Shown piece by piece: positions 1 to 10,001 of a stretch of 64,000 nucleotides of DNA. The DNA is from Alkalibacillus haloalkaliphilus (GTDB lineage: Bacteria; Bacillota; Bacilli; Bacillales; Alkalibacillaceae), in contig NZ_BJYA01000015.1 in NCBI RefSeq assembly GCF_007991275.1, positions 78,568-142,567 of the forward strand, written 5' to 3'. Within the stretch, counting starts at the first letter, position 1. The number at the start of each line of letters is the position of its first letter. Made by a program: the position numbers and the translations under genes. The notes below the pieces were generated by a model. It searched no databases. It saw only the letters and a list, made by a program, of their open reading frames with translations, and had not been told where the DNA came from.

Positions 1-1
1 A

Positions 2-1033
2 AGACAATATCACCCAGACGTTAGTGAAGAAGAAAACGCGGCTGATAAATTTAAAGAGGTTAAAGAAGCTTACGAAACGCTAAGCAGTGATCAAAAGCGT
101 CAACAGTATGATCGATTTGGTCACGCAGGGGCACAGCAAGGCCAAGGATTTGGCGGTGGAGCTGAAGGCTTCGGCGACTTTGGTGATATTTTTGATATGT
201 TCTTCGGTGGTGGAGGGCGCAGAGACCCTAACGCACCAAGACAAGGTCAAGATCTTCAATATACTATGGAAATTGATTTTGAAGAAGCAATATTTGGTAA
301 GGAAACGACTATTCAGATCCCTAAAGAAGAATCATGTGAAACGTGTGATGGGTCTGGAGCAAAACCTGGGTCTAACGTAACGACATGCTCACATTGTAAC
401 GGTGCAGGTCAAATGAATGTTGAACAAAATACACCGTTTGGACGTGTGGTTAATAGAAGAGTTTGTAACCATTGTTCAGGAACAGGACAATTTGTAGAAG
501 ATAAATGTTCTACATGTGGTGGAGCAGGAAATGTGAAACGACGCAAGCAGATTGATATTCGAATTCCTGGTGGTATAGAAGATGGCCAGCAAATTAGAGT
601 TTCTGGTCAAGGTGGTCCAGGTGAGAATGGAGGTCCTCCAGGGGATCTATTTGTCGTTGTACGTGTTAAGCGACATGAGTTCTTTGAACGTGATGGAGAC
701 GACATTTTGTGTGAAATTCCAATTACCTTTACACAAGCTGCTCTAGGTGATGAACTTGAAGTTCCAACTGTACACGGACGTGTTAAATTAAAAATACCAG
801 CTGGAACACAAACAGGTACACACTTTAGGTTAAAAGGTAAAGGTGCGCCAAATGTTCATGGTTACGGTCAAGGTGACCAACATATTTTAGTTAAAGTAAT
901 GGTGCCTAAAAACTTAAGTGATAAACAAAAAGAATTACTGAGAGAATTCCATGAACAAAGTGGTGAAGACTCTTTAGATGAACAACAAGATAATTTATTT
1001 AAACGATTTAAACGTGCATTTAAAGGTGAATAA
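2..1033 (+). CDS. dnaJ: Chaperone DnaJ (Hsp40), 5' end outside the window
   Basis: Co-chaperone that delivers unfolded clients to DnaK and stimulates its ATPase. The open frame is already running at base 2 and encodes the end of the J domain with its HPD motif (bases 11-19), so the true start lies upstream and the ATG at 197 is internal. After the J domain come a Gly/Phe-rich linker, four CxxCxGxG zinc repeats ([32 protein letters not shown]) and the C-terminal substrate-binding domains. It heads the run into prmA-rsmE-mtaB, as at the end of the B. subtilis hrcA-grpE-dnaK-dnaJ operon. Only the first few dozen residues are missing. Confidence 0.97.
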   Translation, partial: RQYHPDVSEEENAADKFKEVKEAYETLSSDQKRQQYDRFGHAGAQQGQGFGGGAEGFGDFGDIFDMFFGGGGRRDPNAPRQGQDLQYTMEIDFEEAIFGKETTIQIPKEESCETCDGSGAKPGSNVTTCSHCNGAGQMNVEQNTPFGRVVNRRVCNHCSGTGQFVEDKCSTCGGAGNVKRRKQIDIRIPGGIEDGQQIRVSGQGGPGENGGPPGDLFVVVRVKRHEFFERDGDDILCEIPITFTQAALGDELEVPTVHGRVKLKIPAGTQTGTHFRLKGKGAPNVHGYGQGDQHILVKVMVPKNLSDKQKELLREFHEQSGEDSLDEQQDNLFKRFKRAFKGE

Positions 1034-1056
1034 TTTATTGAAGTGAGTGATGGTAC

Positions 1057-1998
1057 GTGAAATGGTCTGAAATAAAAATTCATACGGCTACTGAAGCAGT
1101 AGAACCGGTGTCGAATATTTTACATGAATCAGGTGCTAGTGGTGTCGTTATAGAAGATCGCCAAGATTTATTTCAAGAGCGTTCAACATTGTACGGAACG
1201 ATATATGACTTAGACCCAAGCAGTTACCCAGAAGAAGGGGTTTATATTAAAGCATATTTACCAGTTAATAGTTTTTTAGGTGAAACAGTTGAAGAAATAA
1301 AAGAAGCTATTAATAATTTAGTGACTTTCGATATTGATATCGGGAAAAATAATGTTACTATTTCAGAAGTTAATGAAGAAGAGTGGGCGACAGCTTGGAA
1401 AAAGTACTATAAACCTGTGAAGATATCTGAAAAGATTACGATAATACCAACATGGGAAGAGTATGAGCCGGTTAATAGTGATGAGATTATTATTGAATTG
1501 GACCCAGGTATGGCTTTTGGTACAGGTACACATCCTACAACTGTACTTAGCCTGCAGGCATTAGAGCGATATGTAACAACTGGTGATCAAGTGGTCGATG
1601 TTGGCTCAGGCTCAGGTGTTCTATCTATTGCATCTGCGTTACTTGGCGCTAGCGGTGTTCGAGCATATGACTTAGATGAAGTTGCAGTTAAAAGTACTAC
1701 AATTAATGTAAAGTTAAACAAAGTACAAGAACTTGTAACTTCAGAACAAAACGATTTGTTAGTTGGGATTACAGAACAAGCTGATGTAATTGTTTCAAAT
1801 ATATTAGCTGAGATAATCGTACAAACTACTGGTGAAGCTTATAACTTAGTGAAGCCAGGTGGTTATTTTATTACTTCGGGAATCATTAAAGGCAAAAAAG
1901 AATTAGTTAGAAATGATTTAGAAGACAAAGGTTTTAACATACTAGAAGTAAACCAAATGGAAGATTGGATTTCGATCATCGCACAGAAGCCTGAGTAA
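1057..1998 (+). CDS. prmA: Ribosomal protein L11 methyltransferase
   Basis: SAM-dependent methyltransferase that methylates ribosomal protein L11. The 313-residue product has the usual PrmA layout: an N-terminal substrate-recognition domain, then a class I Rossmann fold with motif I VVDVGSGSG and the IVSNILAEI catalytic-loop motif (NPPY-like position). I chose the GTG at 1057 because it gives the family-typical MKWSEI N-terminus. The upstream ribosome site (GTGAGTGATGG) is weak. It lies 23 bases after dnaJ and 12 bases before rsmE, so it is probably co-transcribed with the heat-shock operon. Confidence 0.95.
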   Translation: MKWSEIKIHTATEAVEPVSNILHESGASGVVIEDRQDLFQERSTLYGTIYDLDPSSYPEEGVYIKAYLPVNSFLGETVEEIKEAINNLVTFDIDIGKNNVTISEVNEEEWATAWKKYYKPVKISEKITIIPTWEEYEPVNSDEIIIELDPGMAFGTGTHPTTVLSLQALERYVTTGDQVVDVGSGSGVLSIASALLGASGVRAYDLDEVAVKSTTINVKLNKVQELVTSEQNDLLVGITEQADVIVSNILAEIIVQTTGEAYNLVKPGGYFITSGIIKGKKELVRNDLEDKGFNILEVNQMEDWISIIAQKPE

Positions 1999-2010
1999 TG
2001 AGGGATTAAC

Positions 2011-2778
2011 ATGCAAAGGTACTTTATATCGGAAGACTTATGGAATCTAGAAGACAAAGAAGTTTTAATTTTAGATGAAGATTTTCATCACGTTGTTAAT
2101 GTTATGAGAAAAAAATCAGGCAGTCACTTTATTTGTTGTCACCCTTCTGAGCAAAGTTATCTCGTTGAAGTTGCAGAGATTAATACTGATGAACAGACCG
2201 TTAAATGTCGTATAATTGAACAACTTGATGAAAATAAAGAACTACCTGTTCATGTAACGTTAGCTCAAGGTTTGCCTAAAGGTGATAAGTTAGATCTCAT
2301 TGTTCAAAAGGCAACTGAACTCGGCATAAGAGAGTTTGTTCCGTTAAAGATGGATCGTTCTATTGTAAAATGGGATGATAAAAAATCAAAAAAGAAACTG
2401 CAACGACTTAAAAAAATTGCAAAAGAAGCAAGTGAACAATCTCATAGACAATCTGTACCAACTATTACTAATTTAGAAACGGTCCAATCACTTCTCAATC
2501 GAGAAACTTTTGATAAAATATTAATTGCTAGTGAATATGAAGCAAAAGGAGAAAATCACGCTACTGAGTCTTTCTCTGAACTGCTAGCAGGAATTGAAGC
2601 TAATGACCGTATACTTGTTATGATCGGTCCAGAAGGTGGTATTTCCGAAGCAGAATTACAAGACTCTATATTAAAACAAGCTGTCCCAATTCGTTTAGGT
2701 CCGAGAATTTTACGAACTGAAACAGCTCCTATGTACGTTTTATCGATTTTATCCTTTTATCTAGAAGAATGGAGGTGA
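2011..2778 (+). CDS. rsmE: 16S rRNA m3U1498 methyltransferase RsmE
   Basis: SPOUT-class methyltransferase that makes N3-methyluridine at 16S rRNA position 1498 in the decoding region. The 255-residue protein has an N-terminal PUA-like domain and a C-terminal trefoil-knot SAM site with the signatures MIGPEGGIS and LGPRILRTETA. The ATG at 2011 follows an AGGGATTAAC spacer. The mtaB start lies only 4 bases after its stop, so translational coupling is likely. It matches B. subtilis yqeU in both position and sequence type. Confidence 0.95.
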   Translation: MQRYFISEDLWNLEDKEVLILDEDFHHVVNVMRKKSGSHFICCHPSEQSYLVEVAEINTDEQTVKCRIIEQLDENKELPVHVTLAQGLPKGDKLDLIVQKATELGIREFVPLKMDRSIVKWDDKKSKKKLQRLKKIAKEASEQSHRQSVPTITNLETVQSLLNRETFDKILIASEYEAKGENHATESFSELLAGIEANDRILVMIGPEGGISEAELQDSILKQAVPIRLGPRILRTETAPMYVLSILSFYLEEWR

Positions 2779-2782
2779 GAGT

Positions 2783-4129
2783 GTGACGACAGTTGCATTT
2801 CATACTTTAGGCTGTAAAGTAAACCATTATGAAACAGAAGCGATTTGGCATTTCTTTAAAGAACATGATTATGAACGTGTTGATTTTAATCAAAGCTCAG
2901 ACGTTTATGTTATTAATACGTGTACAGTAACGAATACTGGTGATAAGAAAAGTCGCCAAGTCATCCGTCGTGCTATTAGAAAGAACCCTGACGCTGTCAT
3001 TTGTGTAACAGGTTGTTATGCCCAAACTTCTCCTGATGAGATTATGGAGATCCCAGGTGTGGATATTGTTGTAGGTACACAAGACCGCCGCAAAATGCTT
3101 GAGTACATAGAGCGATATAAAAAGGAAAGAGAACCTATTAATGGGGTTAGTAACATTATGAAGACACGTTCATTTGAAGAAATGGACGTTCCATCATTTA
3201 CTGACCGTACGAGAGCATCACTTAAAATACAAGAAGGGTGCAATAACTTCTGTACGTTTTGTATAATTCCGTGGGCAAGAGGGCTAATGCGCTCTAGACC
3301 GCCTGAAGATGTCGTTAATCAAGCACAACAACTTGTTGATGCCGGTTACAAGGAAATCGTCTTAACAGGAATTCATACAGGTGGTTATGGTGAAGATTTA
3401 AAAGACTATAACTTAGCAGCATTACTTCGTGATTTAGACGAAAAGGTAGTAGGTTTAAAACGTATTAGAATCTCATCTATCGAAGCTAGTCAGATCACTG
3501 ATGAAGTAATAGAAGTATTAGATCAATCTGATAAAATTGTTAGACACTTGCACATTCCTATGCAGGCAGGATCAGATACTGTATTAAAGAGAATGCGTCG
3601 TAAATATACGATGGAGTTTTACCACAGTCGTATTGAAAAGGTAAAACAAGCGTTACCAGGCTTAGCAATTACATCTGATGTCATTGTTGGTTTCCCAGGA
3701 GAAACTGAAGAAGAGTTTATGGAAACGTACCGTTCTGTGCAAGAGATTGGTTTCTCAGAACTTCACGTATTTCCTTACTCAATGAGAACAGGGACGCCTG
3801 CAGCACGTATGAAAGACCAAATTGATGATGAAACGAAAAGTAATCGTGTCCATCGATTAATCGAACTTTCAGACCAACAAGCGAAAGAATATGCATCACT
3901 TTATGAAGGTGAAGTATTAGAAGTCATTCCTGAAGAACCGTATAAAAAAGATCCTAATAGTGGGCTTTATGAAGGTTACTCAGACAACTATTTAAAAGTT
4001 GTGTTCGAATGTCCACCAGAATTAGTAGGTCAAATTGTAAGAGTTAAGATTACTAAACCGGGCTATCCTTATAATGAAGGGCAGTTTGTTCGTGCCATGA
4101 CAGATGAATCAAGCCATCAAGCGGTTTAG
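2783..4129 (+). CDS. mtaB: tRNA t6A37 methylthiotransferase MtaB
   Basis: Radical-SAM enzyme that converts t6A37 to ms2t6A37 in ANN-decoding tRNAs. The 448 residues comprise an N-terminal UPF0004 domain with [4Fe-4S]-cluster cysteines (LGCKVN, NTCTVTN, VTGCYAQ), the radical-SAM CxxxCxxC motif (CNNFCTFC) and a C-terminal TRAM domain. GTG at 2783 is the start: it follows the strong site GGAGGTGAG and gives MTTVAFHTLGCKV. It corresponds to B. subtilis yqeV. Confidence 0.95.
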   Translation: MTTVAFHTLGCKVNHYETEAIWHFFKEHDYERVDFNQSSDVYVINTCTVTNTGDKKSRQVIRRAIRKNPDAVICVTGCYAQTSPDEIMEIPGVDIVVGTQDRRKMLEYIERYKKEREPINGVSNIMKTRSFEEMDVPSFTDRTRASLKIQEGCNNFCTFCIIPWARGLMRSRPPEDVVNQAQQLVDAGYKEIVLTGIHTGGYGEDLKDYNLAALLRDLDEKVVGLKRIRISSIEASQITDEVIEVLDQSDKIVRHLHIPMQAGSDTVLKRMRRKYTMEFYHSRIEKVKQALPGLAITSDVIVGFPGETEEEFMETYRSVQEIGFSELHVFPYSMRTGTPAARMKDQIDDETKSNRVHRLIELSDQQAKEYASLYEGEVLEVIPEEPYKKDPNSGLYEGYSDNYLKVVFECPPELVGQIVRVKITKPGYPYNEGQFVRAMTDESSHQAV

Positions 4130-4169
4130 TATATTTTAATAACTGGCTTAAACATAAGGAGAGATAACA

Positions 4170-4841
4170 ATGGGACAAAATTTAGCTAGCATGATTGATC
4201 ACACACAACTAAAACCAGAAACTCAAACTGAAAAAATTAATAAAATTTGTCAGGAAGCAAAAGATAATAGTTTTGCTTCAGTATGTGTTAATCCAACATG
4301 GGTTGCTCACTGCTATGAATTATTAAAAGAATCTGATGTTAAAGTATGTACAGTGATCGGTTTTCCATTAGGAGCTACAACACCAGAAACGAAAGCTTTT
4401 GAAACGAAGCAAGCAATCGAAAATGGTGCAACAGAAATCGATATGGTAATTAACATCGGTTCATTAAAAGATGGTCAATATGAAGAAGTTGAAAGAGACA
4501 TTAAAGTCGTTGTAACGGAAGCTGAAAACAAAGCACTCGTTAAAGTGATTATTGAAACATCATTATTAACTCAAGATGAGAAAGTTAAAGCATGTGAAAT
4601 TGCCAAAAAAGCTGGTGCTGACTTTGTTAAAACTTCAACAGGCTTCTCAGGCGGCGGTGCAACAGTAGAAGATATTCGTTTAATGCGTTTAACTGTTGGC
4701 CCTGAGATGGGTGTAAAAGCTTCAGGTGGAGTGAAGGACCTAGATGATGCAAATGCTATGATTGACGCAGGTGCAACACGAATTGGTGCTTCTTCTGGAG
4801 TGCAAATTGTAAATGGTGAAACTTCAACATCTGATTACTAA
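4170..4841 (+). CDS. deoC: Deoxyribose-phosphate aldolase
   Basis: Class I aldolase that cleaves 2-deoxyribose-5-phosphate to acetaldehyde and glyceraldehyde-3-phosphate in deoxynucleoside salvage. The 223-residue TIM barrel shows the DHTQLKP start motif, the Schiff-base lysine region ([10 protein letters not shown]) and the KASGGV motif. ATG at 4170 follows AAGGAGAG. In B. subtilis the gene sits with nupC-pdp. Here it stands alone after mtaB, with a strong terminator behind it, so it has been separated from the other salvage genes or inserted here. Confidence 0.95.
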   Translation: MGQNLASMIDHTQLKPETQTEKINKICQEAKDNSFASVCVNPTWVAHCYELLKESDVKVCTVIGFPLGATTPETKAFETKQAIENGATEIDMVINIGSLKDGQYEEVERDIKVVVTEAENKALVKVIIETSLLTQDEKVKACEIAKKAGADFVKTSTGFSGGGATVEDIRLMRLTVGPEMGVKASGGVKDLDDANAMIDAGATRIGASSGVQIVNGETSTSDY

Positions 4842-4853
4842 AATATATTAATT

Positions 4854-4900
4854 AAAGCTGTTCCAAAAAGTCAATTCGACTATTTGGAACAGCTTTTTTT
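4854..4900. terminator. Bidirectional terminator between deoC and the Na/Pi-type transporter gene
   Basis: A 14-bp perfect stem (4854-4867 with 4883-4896) is followed by a run of seven T on the plus strand and preceded by A residues. It can end deoC on the plus strand and the convergent transporter gene on the minus strand. Confidence 0.9.
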
Positions 4901-5843
4901 AGGTCCTTAAATCACTCTTATCCTTATGAATAAACGTAATAAACCTACAAAATGGTGATAAAAGAAGTAAGAAAATAACGCCTGTTACAACGTTATATAA
5001 AATCGAAATAAAGACAATTTGCTGTTCAGGGTTTGACGTTAACCACGTCGTAATTTGTATTAATGGGTCTCTAAAGATAGCAGGTAATGCGATTATTGCA
5101 CCTAGTACATTAATCCATATGTGTGCATAGGCTGTAATTTTTGCGTAGAAAGGTTGGCTGATCGACACGATTAGAATGGTAATACATGTCCCTATATTGA
5201 TACCTAAAAGTAAGTAGTAAATATGAGAAAGTGGAATTAACCCATCAGTTGAAAAACTCATTAAAATTCCAGTAACAGTGGTCGAAGATTGTATGACCGT
5301 TGTTAACATAAATCCTAACAGCATAAGGTGAAACGTTGATTGTTGCTCAACACCGATTAATTGTTCGATATGTTGCGTAGGAATAACGCTAGCTAAATTT
5401 TCTAACCCATATAATGCAGTGAAAATTATACCTAAACCGAAAGATATAACACCAGCTGAAAACCACAAGTAGTGTTGTAAAGGGATTAAAATTAAAAGTA
5501 CACCAACGATCAAGCAGAACCACATAAGATCCAAATTGTTCCATACAAATAGTTGCACGGTAAAGGTTGTCCCTATGTTAGCACCAATTAAATAACATAT
5601 TGCAAATTTTAAAGACCTTCTCATTGATGCCATAAACGTAATTAAAAGTGCAATTGAAGCAGAGCTACTTTGAAGTAAGGCTGTAATCAATAAACCTGCT
5701 AACAAGCCATTTAATGGAGAAAGTTTAGGTGTGAATTGTTTTAGATGCGTATATGTTAAAGTTTGAAATCCAATTCGCATTAAAACGATTCCAAAAATAA
5801 ATATTGCAATGAAGACAAAAATTAATAAAGTAAGTGAATACAT
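4899..5843 (-). CDS. yqeW: Na/Pi-cotransporter family protein (YqeW-like)
   Basis: Polytopic inner-membrane protein of the Na/Pi cotransporter (NptA/PF02690) family. It carries two inverted halves, each with the QSS transport signature (LLQSSSAS and VIQSSTTVTG), and about eight hydrophobic helices. There is no PhoU-like tail, unlike the second family member at 36078. The longer frame opens with GTG at 5852, but the site GAGGTG sits six bases upstream of ATG 5843, so I use that start (314 aa). It lies between mtaB/deoC and rpsU, as B. subtilis yqeW does. Phosphate as the substrate is a family inference. Confidence 0.88.
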   Translation of the reverse strand: MYSLTLLIFVFIAIFIFGIVLMRIGFQTLTYTHLKQFTPKLSPLNGLLAGLLITALLQSSSASIALLITFMASMRRSLKFAICYLIGANIGTTFTVQLFVWNNLDLMWFCLIVGVLLILIPLQHYLWFSAGVISFGLGIIFTALYGLENLASVIPTQHIEQLIGVEQQSTFHLMLLGFMLTTVIQSSTTVTGILMSFSTDGLIPLSHIYYLLLGINIGTCITILIVSISQPFYAKITAYAHIWINVLGAIIALPAIFRDPLIQITTWLTSNPEQQIVFISILYNVVTGVIFLLLLSPFCRFITFIHKDKSDLRT

Positions 5844-5896
5844 AATGAACACCTCAATTCATCATATGTTATTACGGACAAGTCATGCGTAAAACA

Positions 5897-5925
5897 TTGA
5901 CCAATTGCCAAATGTTTAATATAAT
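5897..5925 (+). promoter_or_regulatory. SigA-type promoter of rpsU-yqeY
   Basis: TTGACC at 5897-5902 and a perfect TATAAT at 5920-5925 are separated by 17 bases. The transcription start would lie about 55 bases upstream of the rpsU ATG. This is the best -35/-10 pair in the divergent gap between yqeW and rpsU. Confidence 0.75.
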
Positions 5926-5985
5926 AAGCAAAGATGTGTTATAGCACATTTGATTTATGCGTTTTATTTGGAGGGAGGGTAGAGC

Positions 5986-6162
5986 ATGTCAAATTCAACT
6001 CGCGTTAGAAAGAATGAGTCTATTGAGGATGCTCTTCGACGCTTTAGACGTTCGGTTTCAAAGAGCGGCACGCTATCAGAGTATCGTAAGCGTGAATTTT
6101 ATGAAAAGCCGAGCGAACGTCGTAAGAAGAAGTCAGAAGCTGCAAGAAAGCGTAAAAAGTAA
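5986..6162 (+). CDS. rpsU: 30S ribosomal protein S21
   Basis: Small basic ribosomal protein on the platform of the 30S subunit, involved in initiation. The 58-residue product begins [12 protein letters not shown] and contains [16 protein letters not shown] and an Arg/Lys-rich tail ending KRKK, all typical of S21. ATG 5986 follows GGAGGGAGGG. The gene is short and has a good promoter upstream. It is followed 18 bases later by yqeY, a conserved pair in Firmicutes. Confidence 0.96.
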   Translation: MSNSTRVRKNESIEDALRRFRRSVSKSGTLSEYRKREFYEKPSERRKKKSEAARKRKK

Positions 6163-6180
6163 AAAGAGGTGTAGTTTTTA

Positions 6181-6624
6181 ATGTCTTTGCTTGATCGTTT
6201 GAACGAAGATATGAAACAAGCTATGAGAAACAAGGAAAAACAAAAGCTTACAGTCATTCGTGCGATTAAATCTTCATTGCAAAATGAAGCTATTAGTAAG
6301 AACGAAGAGCTCTCTGAAGAGGATGAGCTACAAGTTCTAACTCGTGAAGTTAAGCAAAGGAAAGACTCCCTCCAAGAGTTCAAGGATGCTAGTCGTGAAG
6401 ATTTAGTTAAGAAAACGGAGCAGGAATTAGCTCTTATTGAAACATATTTACCTAAGCAGTTATCAGACGAAGAGTTGCATCAAATTATTGAAGAAACAAT
6501 TCAAGAAGTTGGTGCTACGTCAAAACAACAAATGGGGCAAGTGATGAGTGCTGTTATGCCAAAGGTTAAAGGTAAAGCAGACGGCTCAAAAGTAAACCAA
6601 TTTGTATTGAGGCAATTGCAATAA
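6181..6624 (+). CDS. yqeY: GatB/YqeY domain protein
   Basis: A 147-residue mostly helical protein of the YqeY family, related to the C-terminal tRNA-binding tail of GatB. The standalone version has no firmly established reaction, so an RNA- or tRNA-related role is inferred only from the domain. It starts [18 protein letters not shown] and contains the family segment [12 protein letters not shown]. It is probably co-transcribed with rpsU. Confidence 0.92.
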   Translation: MSLLDRLNEDMKQAMRNKEKQKLTVIRAIKSSLQNEAISKNEELSEEDELQVLTREVKQRKDSLQEFKDASREDLVKKTEQELALIETYLPKQLSDEELHQIIEETIQEVGATSKQQMGQVMSAVMPKVKGKADGSKVNQFVLRQLQ

Positions 6625-6648
6625 GGTAGAGGAAGATAGGTGCTTTGC

Positions 6649-6718
6649 ATTTCAATGTTCACATCGTATATACGTATTCATATACAGATGTCATTGGTTT
6701 GCTTAGCACTTATTTTTT
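6649..6718 (+). terminator. Possible terminator after yqeY
   Basis: An imperfect stem (about 6650-6659 with 6701-6709) encloses a smaller palindrome around 6668-6686 and is followed by TATTTTTT. The long loop and mismatches make this tentative. Confidence 0.4.
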
Positions 6719-6775
6719 GATTATATTTAATGTAAGAATAGTATAACTATTCAAGGTGAAGGGAGGTTACAAAAG

Positions 6776-8113
6776 TTGAAAAGAATTGTCTATCTTGTTG
6801 TGATCTTTGCTTTGTCATTTATATGGTTAAATCAACAACCAATTGATGCAGAAAATGATCCGTCAGCTCCACTTGTCTATATCGTTCCTGTAGAAGAAGA
6901 GGTTGAACGAGGGTTAGCAGCATTTATGGATCGAAGTATTCAAGAAGCGGAAGAAAACTTTGCTGATCACATTATATTTGAAGTCGATACTCCAGGTGGT
7001 CGAGTTGATTCAGCTAACGAAATAGCAGGGCTATTATCAGCAGTCAATGTTCCAACAACTGCCTATGTGAAAAGCCAAGCTTTATCAGCGGGTTCATACA
7101 TATCACTGATGGCTGATGACATTTATATGAATACGAACGGAACGATGGGGGCATCAGGTGTTGTAACTGGAGATGGGTCTGCAGCTGATTCAAAAGCACA
7201 ATCTGCTTGGGTATCTGCAATGGTAGCTGCTGCTGAAAGAAATGACCGAGACCCGATATACGCTCGAGCAATGGCAGATGACAGTATTGACCTTAGTGAG
7301 TACAATGCTGGTCCAGGCGAGTTTTTAACTTTGTCGCCGAACCAAGCTTATGAGGTTGGTTATGCTGAAGGTGTCGTTAATACTAGAGATGAAGTGTTGG
7401 AGCACCTTGGATATGAGAATGCACATGTAGTCGAGACACAACCTACACTATCTGAAAATATTGCAAGGTTTGTCACAAGTCCAATTGTAATACCGATCTT
7501 ATTATCCATTGCAAGTATAGGACTAATTGTTGAATTATACTCGCCAGGTTTTGGAATTCCTGGTATTATGGGAGTATCGTCATTAATTCTTTTCTTTTAT
7601 GGACATTTAATTGCAGGTTTTGCTGGGCATGAAGCAATGATCTTATTGCTTACAGGCTTAGTGCTCATTATACTCGAAATATTCTTCCCAAGTGGTGTTT
7701 TTGGTATAATTGGTGGTGGAGCCATATTAGGAGCTATGCTTGTGTCTGGTGCAGACATGGGACATATGGCATTAAGTATTGGCATTTCACTACTGCTAGC
7801 TTTTGTATTGGCGTTTTTCCTATTTAAGAAATTAGATACAAACCGTGGTTTATTTAAATATTTAGTACTAAAAGACCAAACGAGTAATGAGTTAGGTTAT
7901 GTATCGAATGAAAACCGCCGTGAGCTAGTAGGGATGGAAGGTCAAGCGCTAACTTTCTTAAGACCATCGGGAACTGCACTATTTGGTGATGAGAGATTAG
8001 ATGTTGTGTCAGAAGGCGGTTTTATAGACCGGAATCACCCAGTTAAGGTTGTGAAGGTAGAAGGTTCTCGGATTGTCGTTCGAGAATTGATTAATAAAGA
8101 AGAAGAAAATTAG
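6776..8113 (+). CDS. yqeZ: NfeD-family membrane serine protease (YqeZ)
   Basis: Membrane protein with a ClpP-class serine protease domain outside the membrane and an NfeD C-terminus. The 445 residues contain a signal peptide (1-25), a protease domain with VDTPGG and the nucleophile motif ALSAGSYI (Ser about 104), four or five membrane helices (about 230-355) and a cytoplasmic OB-fold NfeD domain. TTG 6776 is the start because GGGAGG lies ten bases upstream. It is followed 11 bases later by floA. The NfeD-flotillin pairing is widely conserved, and the pair organises membrane microdomains. Substrates are unknown. Confidence 0.92.
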   Translation: MKRIVYLVVIFALSFIWLNQQPIDAENDPSAPLVYIVPVEEEVERGLAAFMDRSIQEAEENFADHIIFEVDTPGGRVDSANEIAGLLSAVNVPTTAYVKSQALSAGSYISLMADDIYMNTNGTMGASGVVTGDGSAADSKAQSAWVSAMVAAAERNDRDPIYARAMADDSIDLSEYNAGPGEFLTLSPNQAYEVGYAEGVVNTRDEVLEHLGYENAHVVETQPTLSENIARFVTSPIVIPILLSIASIGLIVELYSPGFGIPGIMGVSSLILFFYGHLIAGFAGHEAMILLLTGLVLIILEIFFPSGVFGIIGGGAILGAMLVSGADMGHMALSIGISLLLAFVLAFFLFKKLDTNRGLFKYLVLKDQTSNELGYVSNENRRELVGMEGQALTFLRPSGTALFGDERLDVVSEGGFIDRNHPVKVVKVEGSRIVVRELINKEEEN

Positions 8114-8124
8114 GAGGAATAAAT

Positions 8125-9123
8125 ATGGAATTAACAGATCTGTTTCCACTTATAATTGTTGCTGTATTAGTAATTGGTATAGCAATCCTATTCACATTCG
8201 TGCCAGTTATGCTATGGATTAGTGCCTTGGCTGCTGGTGTACGTATTAGTATCTTTACATTAGTAGGTATGCGTTTACGTCGAGTTGTACCGAAAATGGT
8301 TATTAACCCGTTAATTAAAGCACATAAAGCAGGGTTAGCCGTTAATACAAACCAATTAGAAAGCCACTACTTAGCAGGTGGTAATGTTGACCGCGTTGTA
8401 AATGCTTTAATTGCTGCTCAGCGTGCAAACATTGAATTAAGTTTCGAGCGTTGTGCTGCGATTGACTTAGCAGGTCGTGACGTATTAGAAGCTGTTCAAA
8501 TGAGTGTTAACCCGAAAGTAATTGAAACACCATTTATTGCTGGTGTAGCGATGGATGGTATTGAAGTTAAAGCAAAAGCACGTATTACAGTTCGCGCTAA
8601 TATCGACCGACTAGTTGGTGGTGCAGGTGAAGATACTGTAATCGCACGTGTTGGTGAAGGTATTGTAAGTACAATCGGTTCATCAGAAAGTCATAACAAA
8701 GTGTTAGAAAATCCAGATACTATTTCTCAAAACGTATTATCAAAAGGTTTAGATGCGGGAACTGCATTCGAAATCTTATCAATTGATATTGCGGATATCG
8801 ATATCGGTAAGAACATCGGTGCAATCCTACAGACAGATCAAGCTGAAGCGGATAAGAACATTGCGCAAGCGAAAGCCGAAGAGCGCCGTGCGATGGCGGT
8901 TGCACGCGAACAAGAGAATATTGCAAAAGTACAAGAAATGCAGGCTAAAGTAGTTGAAGCAGAAGCTCAAGTACCGCAGGCATTAGCTGAAGCACTACGC
9001 AATGGTAACATGGGTGTTATGGACTACGTTAATTATAAAAACGTATTAGCAGACACTGATATGCGTGAAATGATTGGTAAACTAAGTAAGCATGAGAATG
9101 ATGAACATGAGGATAGGAAATAA
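8125..9123 (+). CDS. floA: Flotillin-like scaffold protein FloA
   Basis: Membrane scaffold that assembles functional membrane microdomains. The 332-residue protein has an N-terminal hydrophobic hairpin (about 5-45), an SPFH-like domain (about 60-220) and an Ala/Glu-rich coiled coil ([16 protein letters not shown] onward). ATG 8125 follows AGGAGGAATAA. It sits between its NfeD partner and a YqfB-like gene, the same three-gene arrangement as B. subtilis yqeZ-yqfA-yqfB. Confidence 0.95.
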   Translation: MELTDLFPLIIVAVLVIGIAILFTFVPVMLWISALAAGVRISIFTLVGMRLRRVVPKMVINPLIKAHKAGLAVNTNQLESHYLAGGNVDRVVNALIAAQRANIELSFERCAAIDLAGRDVLEAVQMSVNPKVIETPFIAGVAMDGIEVKAKARITVRANIDRLVGGAGEDTVIARVGEGIVSTIGSSESHNKVLENPDTISQNVLSKGLDAGTAFEILSIDIADIDIGKNIGAILQTDQAEADKNIAQAKAEERRAMAVAREQENIAKVQEMQAKVVEAEAQVPQALAEALRNGNMGVMDYVNYKNVLADTDMREMIGKLSKHENDEHEDRK

Positions 9124-9150
9124 TCTACCTACTAAGGAGAGCTGATTATT

Positions 9151-9624
9151 ATGATTGATGTAATAGTAGGTAACATATTTATAATCATTGCTTTACTTGT
9201 CGGTTTACTTAGTATTTTCCAAAGAGAACAAAAACAAGAAAACCGACGTGAACGACCAGTTTTTGGTGATCAAAGACCACAGGTTCCTAATCGTGAGCAA
9301 CGTGAACAAGCTAAAGAAACCGTTCAAGAGAAGTCTCAAGAAAAGATGGATGAAATTTCAGAGAAAGCTTCTAGCTGGTATGAAGCAATGCAAGATTCAA
9401 AAGATCGTCTTGAAGAAGTTGCAAATGAAAACCAAGATTCTATCCAAAGCGAAGCCATAGGCGGCATGGATATGATCAAGAGTGGATCTATAGCAGAAGA
9501 TGATCGATCGTCAATTTCTAGAGTTTCTGTTCACCAAAATATTACGCGTAAAAGGATTGTCGAAAGCGTAATTATGGCAGAGGTACTTGGTAAACCAAAA
9601 TCGAAAAAACAACGAACAATATAA
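9151..9624 (+). CDS. yqfB: YqfB-like single-pass membrane protein
   Basis: A 157-residue protein of unknown function. One hydrophobic segment lies at residues 3-22, followed by a charged Glu/Gln/Lys-rich stretch with coiled-coil character (about 25-105) and a basic C-terminus (KPKSKKQRTI). I assign it by position, third gene after yqeZ-floA and just before yqfC, not by a diagnostic motif. ATG 9151 follows AAGGAG. It probably acts with the FloA/NfeD membrane system (inference). Confidence 0.7.
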   Translation: MIDVIVGNIFIIIALLVGLLSIFQREQKQENRRERPVFGDQRPQVPNREQREQAKETVQEKSQEKMDEISEKASSWYEAMQDSKDRLEEVANENQDSIQSEAIGGMDMIKSGSIAEDDRSSISRVSVHQNITRKRIVESVIMAEVLGKPKSKKQRTI

Positions 9625-9634
9625 TTTCTTTTTT

Positions 9635-9669
9635 AAACACAGGATGTAGTATACATCCTGTGTTTTTTT
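9635..9669 (+). terminator. Terminator of the yqeZ-floA-yqfB operon
   Basis: A 14-bp perfect stem (9635-9648 with 9652-9665) has a three-base loop and is followed by a T run. It cleanly separates the membrane-domain operon from the sporulation genes yqfC-yqfD. Confidence 0.9.
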
Positions 9670-9699
9670 CATACATTGTTCTTGATAGGGGGTAAATAA

Positions 9700-9984
9700 A
9701 TGAAGTACATCCCAAGTAAATTTAGTCGTTGGTTAACTAACTATGGAATGTTACCGAAAGACGTTATATATGATTACCCACGAGTGACAATGATTGGCAA
9801 CATACATTTATATATTGAAAACCATAAAGGGTTATTAAGTTTTAATGAAACAACAATTACAGTGAAGCAAGATCAAGGGAAAATAATCATTCAAGGCAAA
9901 CAACTCGTCATTAAAAATCTACTTGCAGAAGAGATCGTAATTGAAGGTGTAATTGATCATGTTAGTTGGGAGAGTAGTACATAA
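9700..9984 (+). CDS. yqfC: Sporulation protein YqfC
   Basis: Small protein (94 aa) of the YqfC sporulation family, paired with YqfD in endospore formers. The visible family features are the short basic start, the segment YPRVTMIGNIHLYIENH and the following beta-rich region. ATG 9700 follows AGGGGG. Mother-cell expression during sporulation is known for the B. subtilis gene. No sigma-E promoter was identified with confidence here. Confidence 0.9.
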   Translation: MKYIPSKFSRWLTNYGMLPKDVIYDYPRVTMIGNIHLYIENHKGLLSFNETTITVKQDQGKIIIQGKQLVIKNLLAEEIVIEGVIDHVSWESST

Positions 9985-10001
9985 GAGAGGGGGAGCTTTC
10001 G

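Noticed and set aside
87..380. A 97-codon open frame overlapping dnaJ
   Set aside because: Out of frame with dnaJ, low-complexity translation, no ribosome site; a shadow of the real gene.
197..1033. ATG at 197 as the start of a short DnaJ-like gene
   Set aside because: The same frame is open back to base 2 and encodes the end of a J domain with HPD, so the gene is simply cut by the window edge.
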